A DNA stretch of 64,000 nucleotides from Tuwongella immobilis (GCF_901538355.1 NZ_LR593887.1:5184920-5248919), one strand, 5' to 3'. Shown: positions 45,957 through 55,747, counted from the stretch's first letter. Program-made: numbers and translations. The notes: generated by a model not told the origin, from the letters alone.

Positions 45957-46904
45957 TTAGAAATCGGAGACAATATCTTCACCCGAGCGGGTCAACAGCT
46001 TCACCATGATGCGAATATCCAGCGAGTTGCGAATAAATCGCACCGAGCCATCCGCCAGGATGTGATTCGCTCCACCCGTATGGAAACTGTAGACTTCGTT
46101 ATTATTCGAGCAGTTGGTATGGCACGGTCCGGGGCTGGTCAAACCGTCGTTGGTGTAACCGTGAATGATATAGGCATTGTCATAATCGGCCCAGCCGCCG
46201 TCGGTTTGCGTTCCGGCGCTGGTCATCCGGCCAGCCTCCCAACGATCGGGACGCCCGGCATCTTCGGAGACCAAAATCGTATTGGAAGTGCCGTCCCGAA
46301 TTTCCGGGATGGAAATCAACACGTTCGGCTGCAGCACCGAGTTGCGGTTAATCGTCGGATCGGCCAACCCCGCGCTTTCCAACCCCGAGCTGTAGCCCGA
46401 GTTGGCACCATAATCGCTCGGGGCAAGCATGACCGTGGCACCCAGCGCCGTCTTGGTGGTCATCCGATTTCCACCTGGGGCAGATGGGCAGACGAAAATC
46501 GAAACATTCGTTTCCCGAACGGCTTGATTCGCAGCCGAAGCCCAGTGTGCGTTGATGTTGTACTGCGACCACAGGGCATTCTGTTCCACGAACGGCAGCA
46601 GGAATACCAGATAGCTATGCGCCACCGAATACGACGTGATTCCCAATCGCGTCGCGGCGGCATTGATATTGCCACTGGCGGGAGTCGAGACGCCGCCCGG
46701 CGGGAAATAGCCGTTCTGCGTTTGGAAATTGTGCAACGCCAAGCCGATCTGCTTGAGGTTGTTTTGGCACTTCATGCGGGCGGCGGCTTCGCGCACTTTT
46801 TGCACCGCCGGCAGCAGCAAGCCGATGAGGATTGCAATAATCGCAATCACCACCAACAATTCGATCAGAGTAAACGCCGAGCGACGGCGGTTGAGACTCA
46901 ACAT
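45957..46904 (-). CDS. DUF1559 protein with type IV pilin-like N-terminus
   Basis: 315 residues. The start is ATG 46902-46904, with AAGGA about 10 nt upstream; an open frame to 46964 is discounted. The N-terminal [20 protein letters not shown] is a class III (prepilin-type) signal with the conserved Glu at +5. It is followed by the family's [20 protein letters not shown] and NNLKQIGLALHN. The C-terminal H-x-GG-A-N block ([18 protein letters not shown]) is the DUF1559 hallmark. Planctomycetes carry many such proteins, presumed pseudopilin-derived envelope or pilus components. Middle gene of a three-gene - operon. Confidence 0.93.
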   Translation of the reverse strand: MLSLNRRRSAFTLIELLVVIAIIAILIGLLLPAVQKVREAAARMKCQNNLKQIGLALHNFQTQNGYFPPGGVSTPASGNINAAATRLGITSYSVAHSYLVFLLPFVEQNALWSQYNINAHWASAANQAVRETNVSIFVCPSAPGGNRMTTKTALGATVMLAPSDYGANSGYSSGLESAGLADPTINRNSVLQPNVLISIPEIRDGTSNTILVSEDAGRPDRWEAGRMTSAGTQTDGGWADYDNAYIIHGYTNDGLTSPGPCHTNCSNNNEVYSFHTGGANHILADGSVRFIRNSLDIRIMVKLLTRSGEDIVSDF

Positions 46905-46956
46905 GGGGATTCGATCCTTATGCTTTTCGATTCCGATACGATTCTTCCACCGGCGA

Positions 46957-47835
46957 TCAGTCAACGTTCAGCACTTCACCATCGGCAATGAGGCAATAGC
47001 GGGCCCAGTTGGCCGAATCGATGCCATAACGCACGAAGCGCACCGAGCCATCGCCCAGCGCGGCGTTGAATCCGCCGGTATGCGAGCTACCGAAGCGAAC
47101 CGACCAGAAGGTGGCAGCAGTCGATTTGGGATGCAGCGAATCGTCTTGCGGCACCAATTCCCCGAATCGGACGTGGTCTTGATCCCAACCGGAGTTGTTC
47201 CAACGTTCGTTATCGCCACCTGCGGAGCCAAGGGTGGTATGGTGGACTTGCTTTTCCCCCACCATGATCGTGTTGGTCAATCCATCGCTGACATCGGTCA
47301 TGCGACGACGTTGTTCAATGGGGGCATCAATCGGCTTGGCACTGGTGGGATTCCGCCATTGCCGCACGAGCATCCCACGGGTGCCTTCTTCGCCCATCGT
47401 CCAGCCACCGTTGCCGGCGTAGTCGGATCGAGCGCCGTTGCTGTACACGGTCGGCTGACGACGCGACGGGCAATAGTAGGTGCGAATGGCTGCGTTGGCG
47501 ACAACGGTGTCGTTCGTATTGTTGAAGACGTTTTCTTGTTCAATATACGGCAGAATGTAATACATCCAGGTCCAGCCGACGCGGGTGTTGGCCGAGCAGC
47601 AGTTCGTGTTGGGACCATCGGAACCGGCGGGCGGGAAGAACTGATTGGCGTCGTGGTAGTTGTGGAAGGCCAGGCCAATTTGCTTGAGGTTATTCTGGCA
47701 CTGCATGCGGGCTGCGGCTTCTCGCACCTTTTGCACCGCTGGCAGCAGCAAGCCGATCAAAATTGCGATGATGGCAATCACCACCAACAACTCAATCAAC
47801 GTAAATGCCGAGCGCCGCGAAAGAGGCTGTCGCAT
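46957..47835 (-). CDS. DUF1559 protein with type IV pilin-like N-terminus
   Basis: 292 residues. I start at ATG 47833-47835 (GGAG upstream), which puts the signal [20 protein letters not shown] near the N-terminus. It contains [40 protein letters not shown], paired Cys in TNCCSANTRVG, and the terminal SSHTGGFNAALGDGSVRFVR. First gene of the operon, 52 nt upstream of its paralogue. The first ~50 residues are nearly identical to the next gene while the rest has diverged. Confidence 0.93.
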   Translation of the reverse strand: MRQPLSRRSAFTLIELLVVIAIIAILIGLLLPAVQKVREAAARMQCQNNLKQIGLAFHNYHDANQFFPPAGSDGPNTNCCSANTRVGWTWMYYILPYIEQENVFNNTNDTVVANAAIRTYYCPSRRQPTVYSNGARSDYAGNGGWTMGEEGTRGMLVRQWRNPTSAKPIDAPIEQRRRMTDVSDGLTNTIMVGEKQVHHTTLGSAGGDNERWNNSGWDQDHVRFGELVPQDDSLHPKSTAATFWSVRFGSSHTGGFNAALGDGSVRFVRYGIDSANWARYCLIADGEVLNVD

Positions 47836-48000
47836 GAATACTCCATTCATCGGAGAAAATAAACAAAATGGCCCTCCAATCGGAGGGAACAAATCGCGGG
47901 CCACCGAAACTTTTTCAAGTCTGGCGGGTTAACGAAAAACTTATGAGACGTGAATGGGAGATTCGTGTAGGCGGAATGAAGATTCCAAGAAGAACAGTCT

Positions 48001-48030
48001 GGGACATGTCTCGATATCCAGACATGCCCC
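48001..48030 (-). terminator. Hairpin after the beta-helix gene
   Basis: The stem ggg-a-catgtct / agacatg-c-cccc (10 bp, one mismatch) with an 8-nt loop lies 58 nt past the stop of the beta-helix gene on -. The surrounding 47836-48087 shows nothing else. Confidence 0.55.
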
Positions 48031-48087
48031 AATCCCTACGCCAGGAACGGCTGCGTGAGTTACGAATGAATTGCCTGTGAAACGACC

Positions 48088-49449
48088 TCAACTTCCTCGA
48101 AGATCTTGAATCGCTTGAAGAACTCCCTGAATCCGATTGTCTTTCAACGTCAGGCGTTGCGTTGATTTCCCGAGGCGAATTCCGATTCGATTCATCTTGC
48201 CTCGTGTTTCTTCGATCCGATTTTGAATGATTCGAATTTCTTCGGTTCCGCCTTGGACGTCGATGGCGATTCCGGCGTCTCCGCCACTGTCAACAATTTC
48301 ATTTTCGAGGATCAAATTGCGGTGGCCTGCGAAACTCGGGCCACGCTCGGGGCGGAACAGGATGCCCACTTCGCCACTGGATTCGATCCGATTTTTGCGG
48401 ATCAGGTTATCGGTATCGCGATGGCCAATCGAAATTCCGCTGCCACGATTGCCAATGCAGCGATTCTCTTCAGCGATGCCGTTCTTCACGCCCCAGCAAA
48501 AAAAAATCCCGATCTGATTTCGTTCCAAGCGGTTCCGTCGCATCACCGGCCGCTGCGACCCGCTGCCGGGGTGCATCCCCAGGCCGGAATGATCGTGACT
48601 ATAACATTCCTCGACATGCACGTCATGACAAATCTGGAAAGAAATACCATCACCATGGTAATTGCCTGCGTCCACACGTTCGATGCGAATCCCACGGCAA
48701 TCTTGGAGAAAGATACACCCGGCATAGTTGCCATCGAGTTCCGCATTCTTCGATCGATTGCCATCCAGCGTGAGATTGTCGATTTTCACCTGTTCCAGGA
48801 ATTCGCCGGTGAGAATCGGAAAAAGTGTTTCGACCGTGCTATTGCCCAATTGCCAGAAATTCTCACGAACAGCGCGATCCAATTTGAATCGATTTCCACT
48901 CCGGGCCACGAGCGTGCGTTTGACCACCTGCATCGCCCCGCTGTGCGGTGATTTCGCCCGCAGACAGATCCCGTCGCCCACCCGAAATCCGCTGGCATCG
49001 GCCAAGGTAATCTCTTGATCGTACCAGTCGGTATCCGCCACCAACTTGGTGCCAATCGATGGCTCTTTGATGAGCACCGAATCGGCCCCACTCCCCTGCA
49101 ATCGGATATTCGATGCCAGCGTGACGGCATTTCGCAATCGATAGACGCCGGGCAGAATTTTCACCGTGCCGCCACCGCGACGCGCCACCAGATCCACGGC
49201 CGCCTGAATGACCTTCTCATTGGTGCCGACAAGATCCGCGTCTTTGGTGCCGACCGTAATGGTCAAGCGTTCGTCCCAATTCGGCTCGATCGGATCGCCG
49301 GAAACCGCACGCGGAGCGGCCCGAGTCGGTTCCTCCGCATCCGCAGCGCGAATGCCTGCGAAGGCTGCCCCGGCTGCAAGCGATGCTCGAAGAAACTGCC
49401 GACGATGCGACAATTCCGATTGCGGGATGGAAGGATTTGAATTGGACAC
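48088..49449 (-). CDS. Tat-exported right-handed beta-helix protein
   Basis: 453 residues. No ATG fits. GTG 49447-49449 has GGGAG at 7-nt spacing, whereas GTG 49456-49458 lies directly against that site. SHRRQFLRASLAAGAAFAG is a twin-arginine signal. Residues ~75-125 are pectate-lyase-superfamily-like (VIQAAVDLVARRGGGTVKILPGV). The rest is a parallel beta-helix of repeated coils (NYAGCIFLQDCRGIRIERVD, HGDGISFQICHDVHVEECYS, NLIRKNRIESSGEVGILF). Probably a secreted polysaccharide lyase, hydrolase or epimerase. Catalytic residues cannot be assigned by eye. Confidence 0.85.
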   Translation of the reverse strand: MSNSNPSIPQSELSHRRQFLRASLAAGAAFAGIRAADAEEPTRAAPRAVSGDPIEPNWDERLTITVGTKDADLVGTNEKVIQAAVDLVARRGGGTVKILPGVYRLRNAVTLASNIRLQGSGADSVLIKEPSIGTKLVADTDWYDQEITLADASGFRVGDGICLRAKSPHSGAMQVVKRTLVARSGNRFKLDRAVRENFWQLGNSTVETLFPILTGEFLEQVKIDNLTLDGNRSKNAELDGNYAGCIFLQDCRGIRIERVDAGNYHGDGISFQICHDVHVEECYSHDHSGLGMHPGSGSQRPVMRRNRLERNQIGIFFCWGVKNGIAEENRCIGNRGSGISIGHRDTDNLIRKNRIESSGEVGILFRPERGPSFAGHRNLILENEIVDSGGDAGIAIDVQGGTEEIRIIQNRIEETRGKMNRIGIRLGKSTQRLTLKDNRIQGVLQAIQDLRGS

Positions 49450-49616
49450 GAGATGCACTCCCGGAGAGACATGGGAAATCGGCGAGCGTGCCGATCATGC
49501 CACATCGGGAGTTCATCTGCAAGAATGTTCCGCGAAATGGAATTGCTGATCGCTCGACAGGCGATTCGCGGATCGCCCCACTCACGTCAAGCGATCACGA
49601 ATCAATGACAAGGCGA

Positions 49617-50564
49617 TCACACGGCCAACGGACCATCCAACGGATTAACGGGTGAGGCCGGTTGCGTCAGGCGGGCTTCCAGCTTGCGGATTTCCACCCA
49701 CAGGGCATCCAAGGTTGGGGGCCGCTCGGCGGGATTCTTCGCCATCATGCGACGGACCAACTTCACAATGGAATCCGGGATTTCGGGTGCCGCATATTCC
49801 AAGGGTGGCGGTTCCGATTCGCGATGCAGCCGGATCATCTCCTTGGAGCTAATCGCGTGATACGGCATATGACCGGCCAACACATGGTAAAACACCACGC
49901 CGAGCGAATAGATGTCTGCCCGCGAATCAATATCGGAGTGGGGGTTGGCCTGTTCGGGGGCCATGTACGCTGCCGTGCCAATCGGGGCATCATCGTCGCA
50001 TTCGGGGTCGCGCGCGTGGTTGCGATTCAGAGCCAGCCCCAAATCCGTGAGTTTGATCGCGCCATCCCGACCAATCAAGATATTCGCCGGCTTGACATCC
50101 CGATGCACCAGCCCAACTCGGGCAATTGCGTGCAGCCCCAGCGTCACCTGGCGAATCATCCGCAGGGCATTATCCCAGCGCATTCGTCCCGATTGCCGCA
50201 GCAAATCATCCAATGTCACCCCTTTGATGTATTCCATCACGAGGTACGGCCAATCGCCATGTTCTTCAAAGTCGTGAATCCGCACGACGTGGGGGTGATC
50301 CACCAGCGCCATCAATCGGGCCTCCATGCGAAAGTGATCGGCATAGAGTTGACGCTGGGTTGGATCTTCCGTGAGCGGAATCTTAATGGCCACATTGCGT
50401 TGCAGTTCGAGGTGAACCGCTTGGAACACAATGCTCGACGAACCGCGACCAATTTCGTTGAGCATCAAATAGCGGCCCCAGCGTTCACCGATGGCCGGAA
50501 TCGTCCGTGGCCGTGATGTCGGAGTACCCGCTTGGTCAATCGACCTTGAGGAAGTTGGGAGCAT
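49617..50564 (-). CDS. Soluble Ser/Thr protein kinase with atypical glycine loop
   Basis: 315 residues from ATG 50562-50564; a further 49 codons upstream are open but AT-rich and non-family. It is a kinase domain only, without a membrane helix. The glycine loop reads IGRGSSSIVFQA (GxGxxG lost after the second Gly). Lys is in VAIKIPL, the catalytic loop HRDVKPANIL is intact, the metal site is DLG instead of DFG, and the activation end is GTAAYMAPEQ. Likely active (DLG is tolerated in bacterial kinases) but its ATP loop is unusual. Short Pro-rich C-terminal tail. Divergent from the DUF2760 gene. Confidence 0.88.
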   Translation of the reverse strand: MLPTSSRSIDQAGTPTSRPRTIPAIGERWGRYLMLNEIGRGSSSIVFQAVHLELQRNVAIKIPLTEDPTQRQLYADHFRMEARLMALVDHPHVVRIHDFEEHGDWPYLVMEYIKGVTLDDLLRQSGRMRWDNALRMIRQVTLGLHAIARVGLVHRDVKPANILIGRDGAIKLTDLGLALNRNHARDPECDDDAPIGTAAYMAPEQANPHSDIDSRADIYSLGVVFYHVLAGHMPYHAISSKEMIRLHRESEPPPLEYAAPEIPDSIVKLVRRMMAKNPAERPPTLDALWVEIRKLEARLTQPASPVNPLDGPLAV

Positions 50565-50902
50565 AGTCCGCTCAATTCGGTCTTCAGGGTACGGATCGAT
50601 GGGCAATTCAATGCGACCCAGTATTTTCAACAATGATTTGATTCTATCCCATTCATTTCTATTTTGGAAACGAGATTTCCCACTTCCCGCAAAAAATTCT
50701 GCTATCAGCAATATTTTATGCTCTCATCGAACATTCGGAGACAATCCATACAATCATCGCCAGAATGCTTGCCAGGAATTCTCGGCGGCGGCGAGACAAT
50801 TGGGAATCCGCCTCCTATCTAAGGAGCAAGCAACAAGCGAAGTCCGGCAGCCTCATCCGCCGCCGCAGGATTCATCCATACCACACCGTGGGGGGAAGCG
50901 CG
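50565..50902. other. 338-nt divergent intergenic region, AT-rich
   Basis: Lies between the kinase and DUF2760 genes. 50640-50740 is clearly richer in A/T than its surroundings and probably holds the promoters. No conserved box, hairpin or small gene could be assigned. Confidence 0.4.
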
Positions 50903-51490
50903 ATGCAGTTCGATCTGGTATCGGCTCTGCTGGGATTGGTCGTCGGCGTGTCCAGTGTGATCGCCGTCATGATGGCGCAAAGTGGAGGCAACGTGGGCCA
51001 GGGACTCCGCCTGGGGCGTCGCGTCAAGACCGACCCCGAATTCGCCCGCAAACTGGAAGCGCTGCTGAATCCCCCGCCACCGCCGCCACCGGCTCCGGTA
51101 AAGCCGGACGGCACCCCCGTGCGATTGCTCGGTATCTTGCAGCGGGAAGCGCGGCTGGTCGATTTCTTGCTCGAAGATATTGCGCCGTATTCGGATGACC
51201 AAATCGGCTCCTCCGTGCGGGATATTCACCGCAAGGCCCAAGCGGCGCTCAAGGAATCGCTGACCTTTGAGCCGGTCATCACAGGCGAAGAAGGTGCGAG
51301 CGTGACCGTCGCCACCGGATTCGACCCCGCCGCCATTCGCTTGCTGGGCAATGTCGCGGGCAAACCCCCGTTCCAAGGAACGCTCCAACATCACGGCTGG
51401 CGTGTGAAAGTCGTCAAACTCCCGGCTCCTGCCGAAGGCCAAGACGAATTCGTCATCCATCCCGCCGAAGTCGAACTTCCCGGCGCATGA
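50903..51490 (+). CDS. DUF2760 domain protein
   Basis: 195 residues from ATG 50903 behind GGGGGA. An N-terminal hydrophobic helix (LVSALLGLVVGVSSVIAVMM) and a Pro-rich spacer (NPPPPPPPAP) precede the DUF2760 domain: VRLLGILQREARLVDFLLED, YSDDQIGSSVRDIHRK, GASVTVATGFDPAAIRLLGN, PPFQGTLQHHGWRVK and a terminal IHPAEVEL. In other bacteria this family sits beside DnaK/Hsp70-like genes; that partner is not adjacent here. Function unknown. Confidence 0.92.
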   Translation: MQFDLVSALLGLVVGVSSVIAVMMAQSGGNVGQGLRLGRRVKTDPEFARKLEALLNPPPPPPPAPVKPDGTPVRLLGILQREARLVDFLLEDIAPYSDDQIGSSVRDIHRKAQAALKESLTFEPVITGEEGASVTVATGFDPAAIRLLGNVAGKPPFQGTLQHHGWRVKVVKLPAPAEGQDEFVIHPAEVELPGA

Positions 51491-51538
51491 TCGCCCGCAC
51501 GATCGTGCGAAACCTCGCTAGTCGCTGACATCGACAGC

Positions 51539-51575
51539 AATCCCCACCGAATCCATCACCGATTCGGCGGGGATT
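51539..51575. terminator. Convergent hairpin terminator candidate
   Basis: The stem aatcccc-a-ccgaatc / gattcgg-c-ggggatt (14 bp with one mismatch) with a 7-nt loop and tt following lies between convergent genes. Confidence 0.7.
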
Positions 51576-51600
51576 TCGCATTTCGGAACACCTGCGCCAA

Positions 51601-53658
51601 TCAATCATCTTGTTGCCGCGCCGGAGCCTCGTGGCCGAAACTCGACCTCACGAACAACCCCGCGTTATTGGCCTGCGACACCGTCACCGCCCGACCCAAC
51701 GGCGGGACCCAGATCACCGATTCCCCCGGCTCGATTTTCGCAAACGACCGTACCGCCAACACTTGCGGCGGATTCCGCCCCTGGCCCGGCTTGAACAGCC
51801 CCACCCGAACGCCGACCAGTGGCAGCTTCGAAACATTCGTCAATCGCACCTGCATGGGCGGGCTGACGCGAAGATTGAACGGACCGCGTTCCCCATCCAC
51901 AAATTCCCACATCAGACTGCCCTTGAGTGCCCGTTCAAAATCCTTCTTCCAAACTCGACGAAATTCGTCAAAGTGCGGATCGGCTCGGGCTTCCCGCTCG
52001 GTGACCTCTCCGGTCACGCCCATGGCAATCGTCAGCCATTTGAGCGTATCCTTTTTGATTGCTGGCACTTGCGAACAGAGCCGTGCCATATTGATGGCGA
52101 ATCCCGGTGCTGATTCCAACCGCGTCGCCACCCGATTGGCCTCCGCCACCGCCGCCGATGAGCTACTGGCCTGGAACAGACACCACGCCTTCAGCGCAGT
52201 CAGCTTGCCTTGCGTCTCGCCGGATGCCCGCAGCGCTTCGCATTCGGCGATCAGTCGCGTCGCATAGGCCGCCGCCGGGTGCGGATACCGGCTCCAGATT
52301 TTGCCTTGGAAATCGAGTTTCGCCGCCTCGTGTGCCACCTGAGCCGCCACCGACAACAACAAAATGCGTTCCTGATTGTACGCCTCGGCATCCGGCAACA
52401 ATCGCAGGTCGGCCACAATGTCATCCGCCAGCTTCAGCATCGCAAACGCGGAATTCGTCGTATCCGCTTCCTGCCCCAGGACTTGGCACCGCGCCAAGGC
52501 CAGCTTCACACGCAGATACGGATTCTTCTGCCCATCGGGATGCTTCAGCCGACTGGCGTATTCCTTCTCCAGCCCGTTCCAATCCGGCATCGGACGATCC
52601 GACGACTTCATCAACCGAGCCGTGCGATCGATCACCTCATCGAATTCATACGCATTCATCTGCAATGCCGCTTGACAATGCTGGGCCAACTTGCCTTGCA
52701 CCCGCTTCAGCCCGCGCAGCAGATCCGACTTGGTCCCTTCCGCCGCCGCTGCCAACTTGTCTTCCAACTCCCGACGCACGGCCATCGCCTTCTTGCGAAC
52801 CGCGAGATTCTCTTCGGCCAACTGGATGTATTTCTCCACATCTACCGAATCGTCATCGCGTTGCAGCTTTAACCGAACATCATTCGCCAGGTAAATTCCG
52901 GTCTTGGTATCAATGGTGCGAAGTTCGGCCTGCATGGTGGTATGCGCGGTGGCCAGATCCGCATTCACCTCGGCGAGCGTAGCGACCCACCGACGTTCGT
53001 AGCCTTCAAACTCCTCGGCCAACTCGACAATACTGCTGAAGCCGTTCACGCGCTCCGCATCCACAGTCCGCCGACTCAGCAGGCTCAGCCAGCGTTTCGC
53101 ATCCTGTTTGAGCATTGGCATCCGGGGCGGAAACATGACCTGATTGACCGGGAGTTTCTCGACAAACCGTTGCGACTGACGCAGCGACAGGATGAATTCC
53201 TCGAACGCAAAGCCGATCAACTGATCTTCCGTGGGCCGATTCGCAGCCGGGGCCGACGCCAAATCAATCGTCGGGGGCGGCACAAACGCCCCGACAAAGC
53301 GCTTGGGCTTGCGCTCCTCGGTCGCCACATGCTGCCAAGTCGTCACGCGATCGCCTTGCCGAATTTGAATCGATTCGATCTTGCTCGTCGGATCATCCGC
53401 ACGAATATCTCGCCAACTGGTGGTGATCTTGCCGCGCCGATTCGGATCGTATTCCCGGTAGACAAGCCGCGTGGGGGTCAGCCACATCAACAGCACCGGA
53501 TTTCGCTTGATCTCGCCATCGTGGTTGGTCGCAATCGTCGCTTCGATCGGGCCAAAGCAGAGCACATCCGCAAACGGCGTTGGCTCATCAGCCCGAATCA
53601 TTCCGGGAGACAGAATCGCCAGCACCATCGGCACCGCGTATCGCATCCAAGTTCGCAT
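51601..53658 (-). CDS. Secreted protein of unknown function
   Basis: 685 residues from ATG 53656-53658. Signal peptide MRTWMRYAVPMVLAILSPGMIRA. The N-terminal part has a small beta domain (VLMWLTPTRLVYREYDP) and a Pro spacer. Residues ~180-480 are strongly helical with charged Lys/Glu/Gln repeats suggesting TPR- or coiled-coil-like packing. The C-terminal ~130 residues are beta-rich (LRVSPPMQVRLTNVSKLPLV), resembling an immunoglobulin-like fold. I recognise no named family. Large scaffold or adaptor protein in the periplasm is the best guess. Confidence 0.7.
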   Translation of the reverse strand: MRTWMRYAVPMVLAILSPGMIRADEPTPFADVLCFGPIEATIATNHDGEIKRNPVLLMWLTPTRLVYREYDPNRRGKITTSWRDIRADDPTSKIESIQIRQGDRVTTWQHVATEERKPKRFVGAFVPPPTIDLASAPAANRPTEDQLIGFAFEEFILSLRQSQRFVEKLPVNQVMFPPRMPMLKQDAKRWLSLLSRRTVDAERVNGFSSIVELAEEFEGYERRWVATLAEVNADLATAHTTMQAELRTIDTKTGIYLANDVRLKLQRDDDSVDVEKYIQLAEENLAVRKKAMAVRRELEDKLAAAAEGTKSDLLRGLKRVQGKLAQHCQAALQMNAYEFDEVIDRTARLMKSSDRPMPDWNGLEKEYASRLKHPDGQKNPYLRVKLALARCQVLGQEADTTNSAFAMLKLADDIVADLRLLPDAEAYNQERILLLSVAAQVAHEAAKLDFQGKIWSRYPHPAAAYATRLIAECEALRASGETQGKLTALKAWCLFQASSSSAAVAEANRVATRLESAPGFAINMARLCSQVPAIKKDTLKWLTIAMGVTGEVTEREARADPHFDEFRRVWKKDFERALKGSLMWEFVDGERGPFNLRVSPPMQVRLTNVSKLPLVGVRVGLFKPGQGRNPPQVLAVRSFAKIEPGESVIWVPPLGRAVTVSQANNAGLFVRSSFGHEAPARQQDD

Positions 53659-53914
53659 GGTTCGCTTCCATAAGAATCAATCAAGTCGAACACAAACGAC
53701 CATTCATTTGTCTTCTCCTCGGTCCCCAAAATACGGTCGAGGGTTCCGCAAGTGACAGGAATGGGCCAAAATTGCGGAACCTGCCGTGAAAACGCAGATT
53801 CGGGGGAGGTGCGGCCGTCGAATTGGCCCAGTTCGGACGAACTGGCATAGATTTTTCCGCCGACTCCGCGTAGAGATCCCACTTGGACTGGGCGTTCCTC
53901 GCGGAGGATGAGCC

Positions 53915-54922
53915 GTGACGACGGAGTTGGTCAGCGAAAAAATTATCGAGACAGACCATCTCACCAAGATCTATCAGAATCGCCAGATCGCCCTCAACGA
54001 TGTCACCTTGACCATCGAAAAGGGTTGGATTCTGGGCCTGCTAGGTCCCAATGGGGCGGGAAAAACCACGTTTCTGCGGCTGGTGCTGGGATTGCACCGG
54101 CCGACAGCGGGGACCGTCCGCGTCTTCGGCCAACCGATGACTCCGAACGCCGCCATGCTGCGACGCCGCATCGGCTACATCCCCACCAATCCCAAATTTC
54201 CACCGGGGATGACGCCGATTACCTACTTGGACTACATTGCCCGACTCTTCGGCCTCCCCAGTTCGATTCGCAAACCGCGACTGGCATCGCTGATTCGTGC
54301 AGTCGATCTGCTGCGACACTCCGGAGAGCCGATTGCGAACTTTTCCGTGGGCATGAACGCCCGACTCGCCGTCGCCGCCAGCCTCATCAACAAGCCCGAC
54401 TTGCTGATCTGGGACGAACCGACGCACGGGTTGGACATCGAAGCGCGTCGTGGCATGCTCGAATTGATCAAAACATTAGCAGACGACAAGACCATCATCC
54501 TCTCCAGCCACAATCTGAGCGATGTCGATGAAGTCTGCAACCACGCCGCCGTGCTCAGCCAAGGGCAACTCATCTTCAGCGATTCGCTGCAAGAACTGAA
54601 GGGCCGCATTCGCAAGAATCACTACGAATTGGACCTGGACGGCGAGCAAAAAGCGATCACCAAGGTGATGACGCAACTCAAGACCATCGGCGACTTTAAG
54701 CTTGTCAACCTTCGGGGCCGACGTTTGGAATTGCGACTCTCCGACGATGCCTCCAATACCGGACTATTGGGCCAACTGTTCCAAATGCTGCACGATAGCA
54801 AAGTGTCGTTGATTAGCATTCGCAGCGTGGGCCAGCAGACCGAACAGGCGTTCCTGGATTTGGTCGAGAAGGAAGAATCTCGCGGATTTATCCGACTATA
54901 CGATCAATCGGAAGCGGCATAA
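53915..54922 (+). CDS. ABC transporter ATP-binding protein (ABC-2 type exporter)
   Basis: 335 residues starting at GTG 53915, with GGAGG 8 nt upstream. Walker A GPNGAGKTT (~45), the signature region NFSVGMNARLAVAASL (degenerate from LSGGQ to FSVGM), Walker B LLIWDEPTHGLD and the H-loop SSHNLSDVDE are present. The ~90-residue C-terminal extension is typical of CcmA/NatA-like exporters. The permease follows 21 nt later. Exported substrate unknown. Confidence 0.92.
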   Translation: MTTELVSEKIIETDHLTKIYQNRQIALNDVTLTIEKGWILGLLGPNGAGKTTFLRLVLGLHRPTAGTVRVFGQPMTPNAAMLRRRIGYIPTNPKFPPGMTPITYLDYIARLFGLPSSIRKPRLASLIRAVDLLRHSGEPIANFSVGMNARLAVAASLINKPDLLIWDEPTHGLDIEARRGMLELIKTLADDKTIILSSHNLSDVDEVCNHAAVLSQGQLIFSDSLQELKGRIRKNHYELDLDGEQKAITKVMTQLKTIGDFKLVNLRGRRLELRLSDDASNTGLLGQLFQMLHDSKVSLISIRSVGQQTEQAFLDLVEKEESRGFIRLYDQSEAA

Positions 54923-54943
54923 TCCCATCAAAGGAATTCTGTC

Positions 54944-55723
54944 ATGGAATCGACTTCACCGGTGACGTTGCCGATGCCTCGTTATCATCGGTGGCTGCCG
55001 TATTTCGCCGTCTTGCAAACGGATATTCGTCAGACGCTCCGCAGTTGGATTTTCCGTCTTTGGCTGCTCGTAACCGTTGGTGCAGCCGTGGGTTACATTC
55101 TGTACAAACTCGGCATCTACCGCGAAGCCGGGCTGATTCAGAAAGCCTCGATTCTCACCACCGACTTGATTCGCGGCATCATCTACGGCAGCATGGCGAT
55201 GATTGCCATGCTCACCGTCTCCAGCATCGCCTCGGAGCGCGGCACGCTCGCCGATAGCGTCCTTTGCCGTGGCATCAGTCGCTCGCAATACTATCTCGCC
55301 AAGTGGCACGCACGTCTGATTGTCATCCTCGGCACATTTTCGCTCATTAGCCTAGGCGTCTTTGTTAGTGCCATCACCTTCATCAACGAAGAATTGTCCT
55401 GGCGCGGCGGACTGACGGCGATCTTACTGTTGACGATGCTGCTGGCCTCGATGGTCTCCATGGGCGTGGCGATTAGCGGCATGTGCCATTCGTCCATCAT
55501 GGGAATCAGCATTTTATTGTTGATCCTCTACGGCGGCAGCTTCGCCCTGCAATTGCTCCCCGACTCGGTCCCGTCCCCGGATCGACTTCTGGCCATGATG
55601 CCCACTCTGCTTCGTGGGCAGATGGATTCCAACATGATTACCACCGTGCTCACCAGTTCGCTCGTGCTGTCACTGGCGACGGGGTTCGGTGGGTTGATCG
55701 GGTTCACCCGCCGCGATTTGTGA
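54944..55723 (+). CDS. ABC-2 type permease
   Basis: 259 residues, ATG 54944 with AAAGGA upstream. About six transmembrane helices, starting at ~38 (WIFRLWLLVTVGAAVGYILY). MIAMLTVSSIASERGTLADS is the usual ABC-2 cytoplasmic connector, after which SQYYLAKWHARLIVI leads into the next helix. It forms the membrane part of the exporter with the ATPase at 53915. Substrate unknown. Confidence 0.9.
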   Translation: MESTSPVTLPMPRYHRWLPYFAVLQTDIRQTLRSWIFRLWLLVTVGAAVGYILYKLGIYREAGLIQKASILTTDLIRGIIYGSMAMIAMLTVSSIASERGTLADSVLCRGISRSQYYLAKWHARLIVILGTFSLISLGVFVSAITFINEELSWRGGLTAILLLTMLLASMVSMGVAISGMCHSSIMGISILLLILYGGSFALQLLPDSVPSPDRLLAMMPTLLRGQMDSNMITTVLTSSLVLSLATGFGGLIGFTRRDL

Positions 55724-55747
55724 TTCCAATCGGTTTGTTGGAATTTT
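55723..55747 (+). terminator. Rho-independent terminator at ABC operon end
   Basis: The stem attccaa/ttggaat (7 bp, 8-nt loop), starting at the last base of the permease stop codon and followed by a short T-run (tttt including the stem end). This is one of the few hairpins here with T residues following. Confidence 0.6.
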
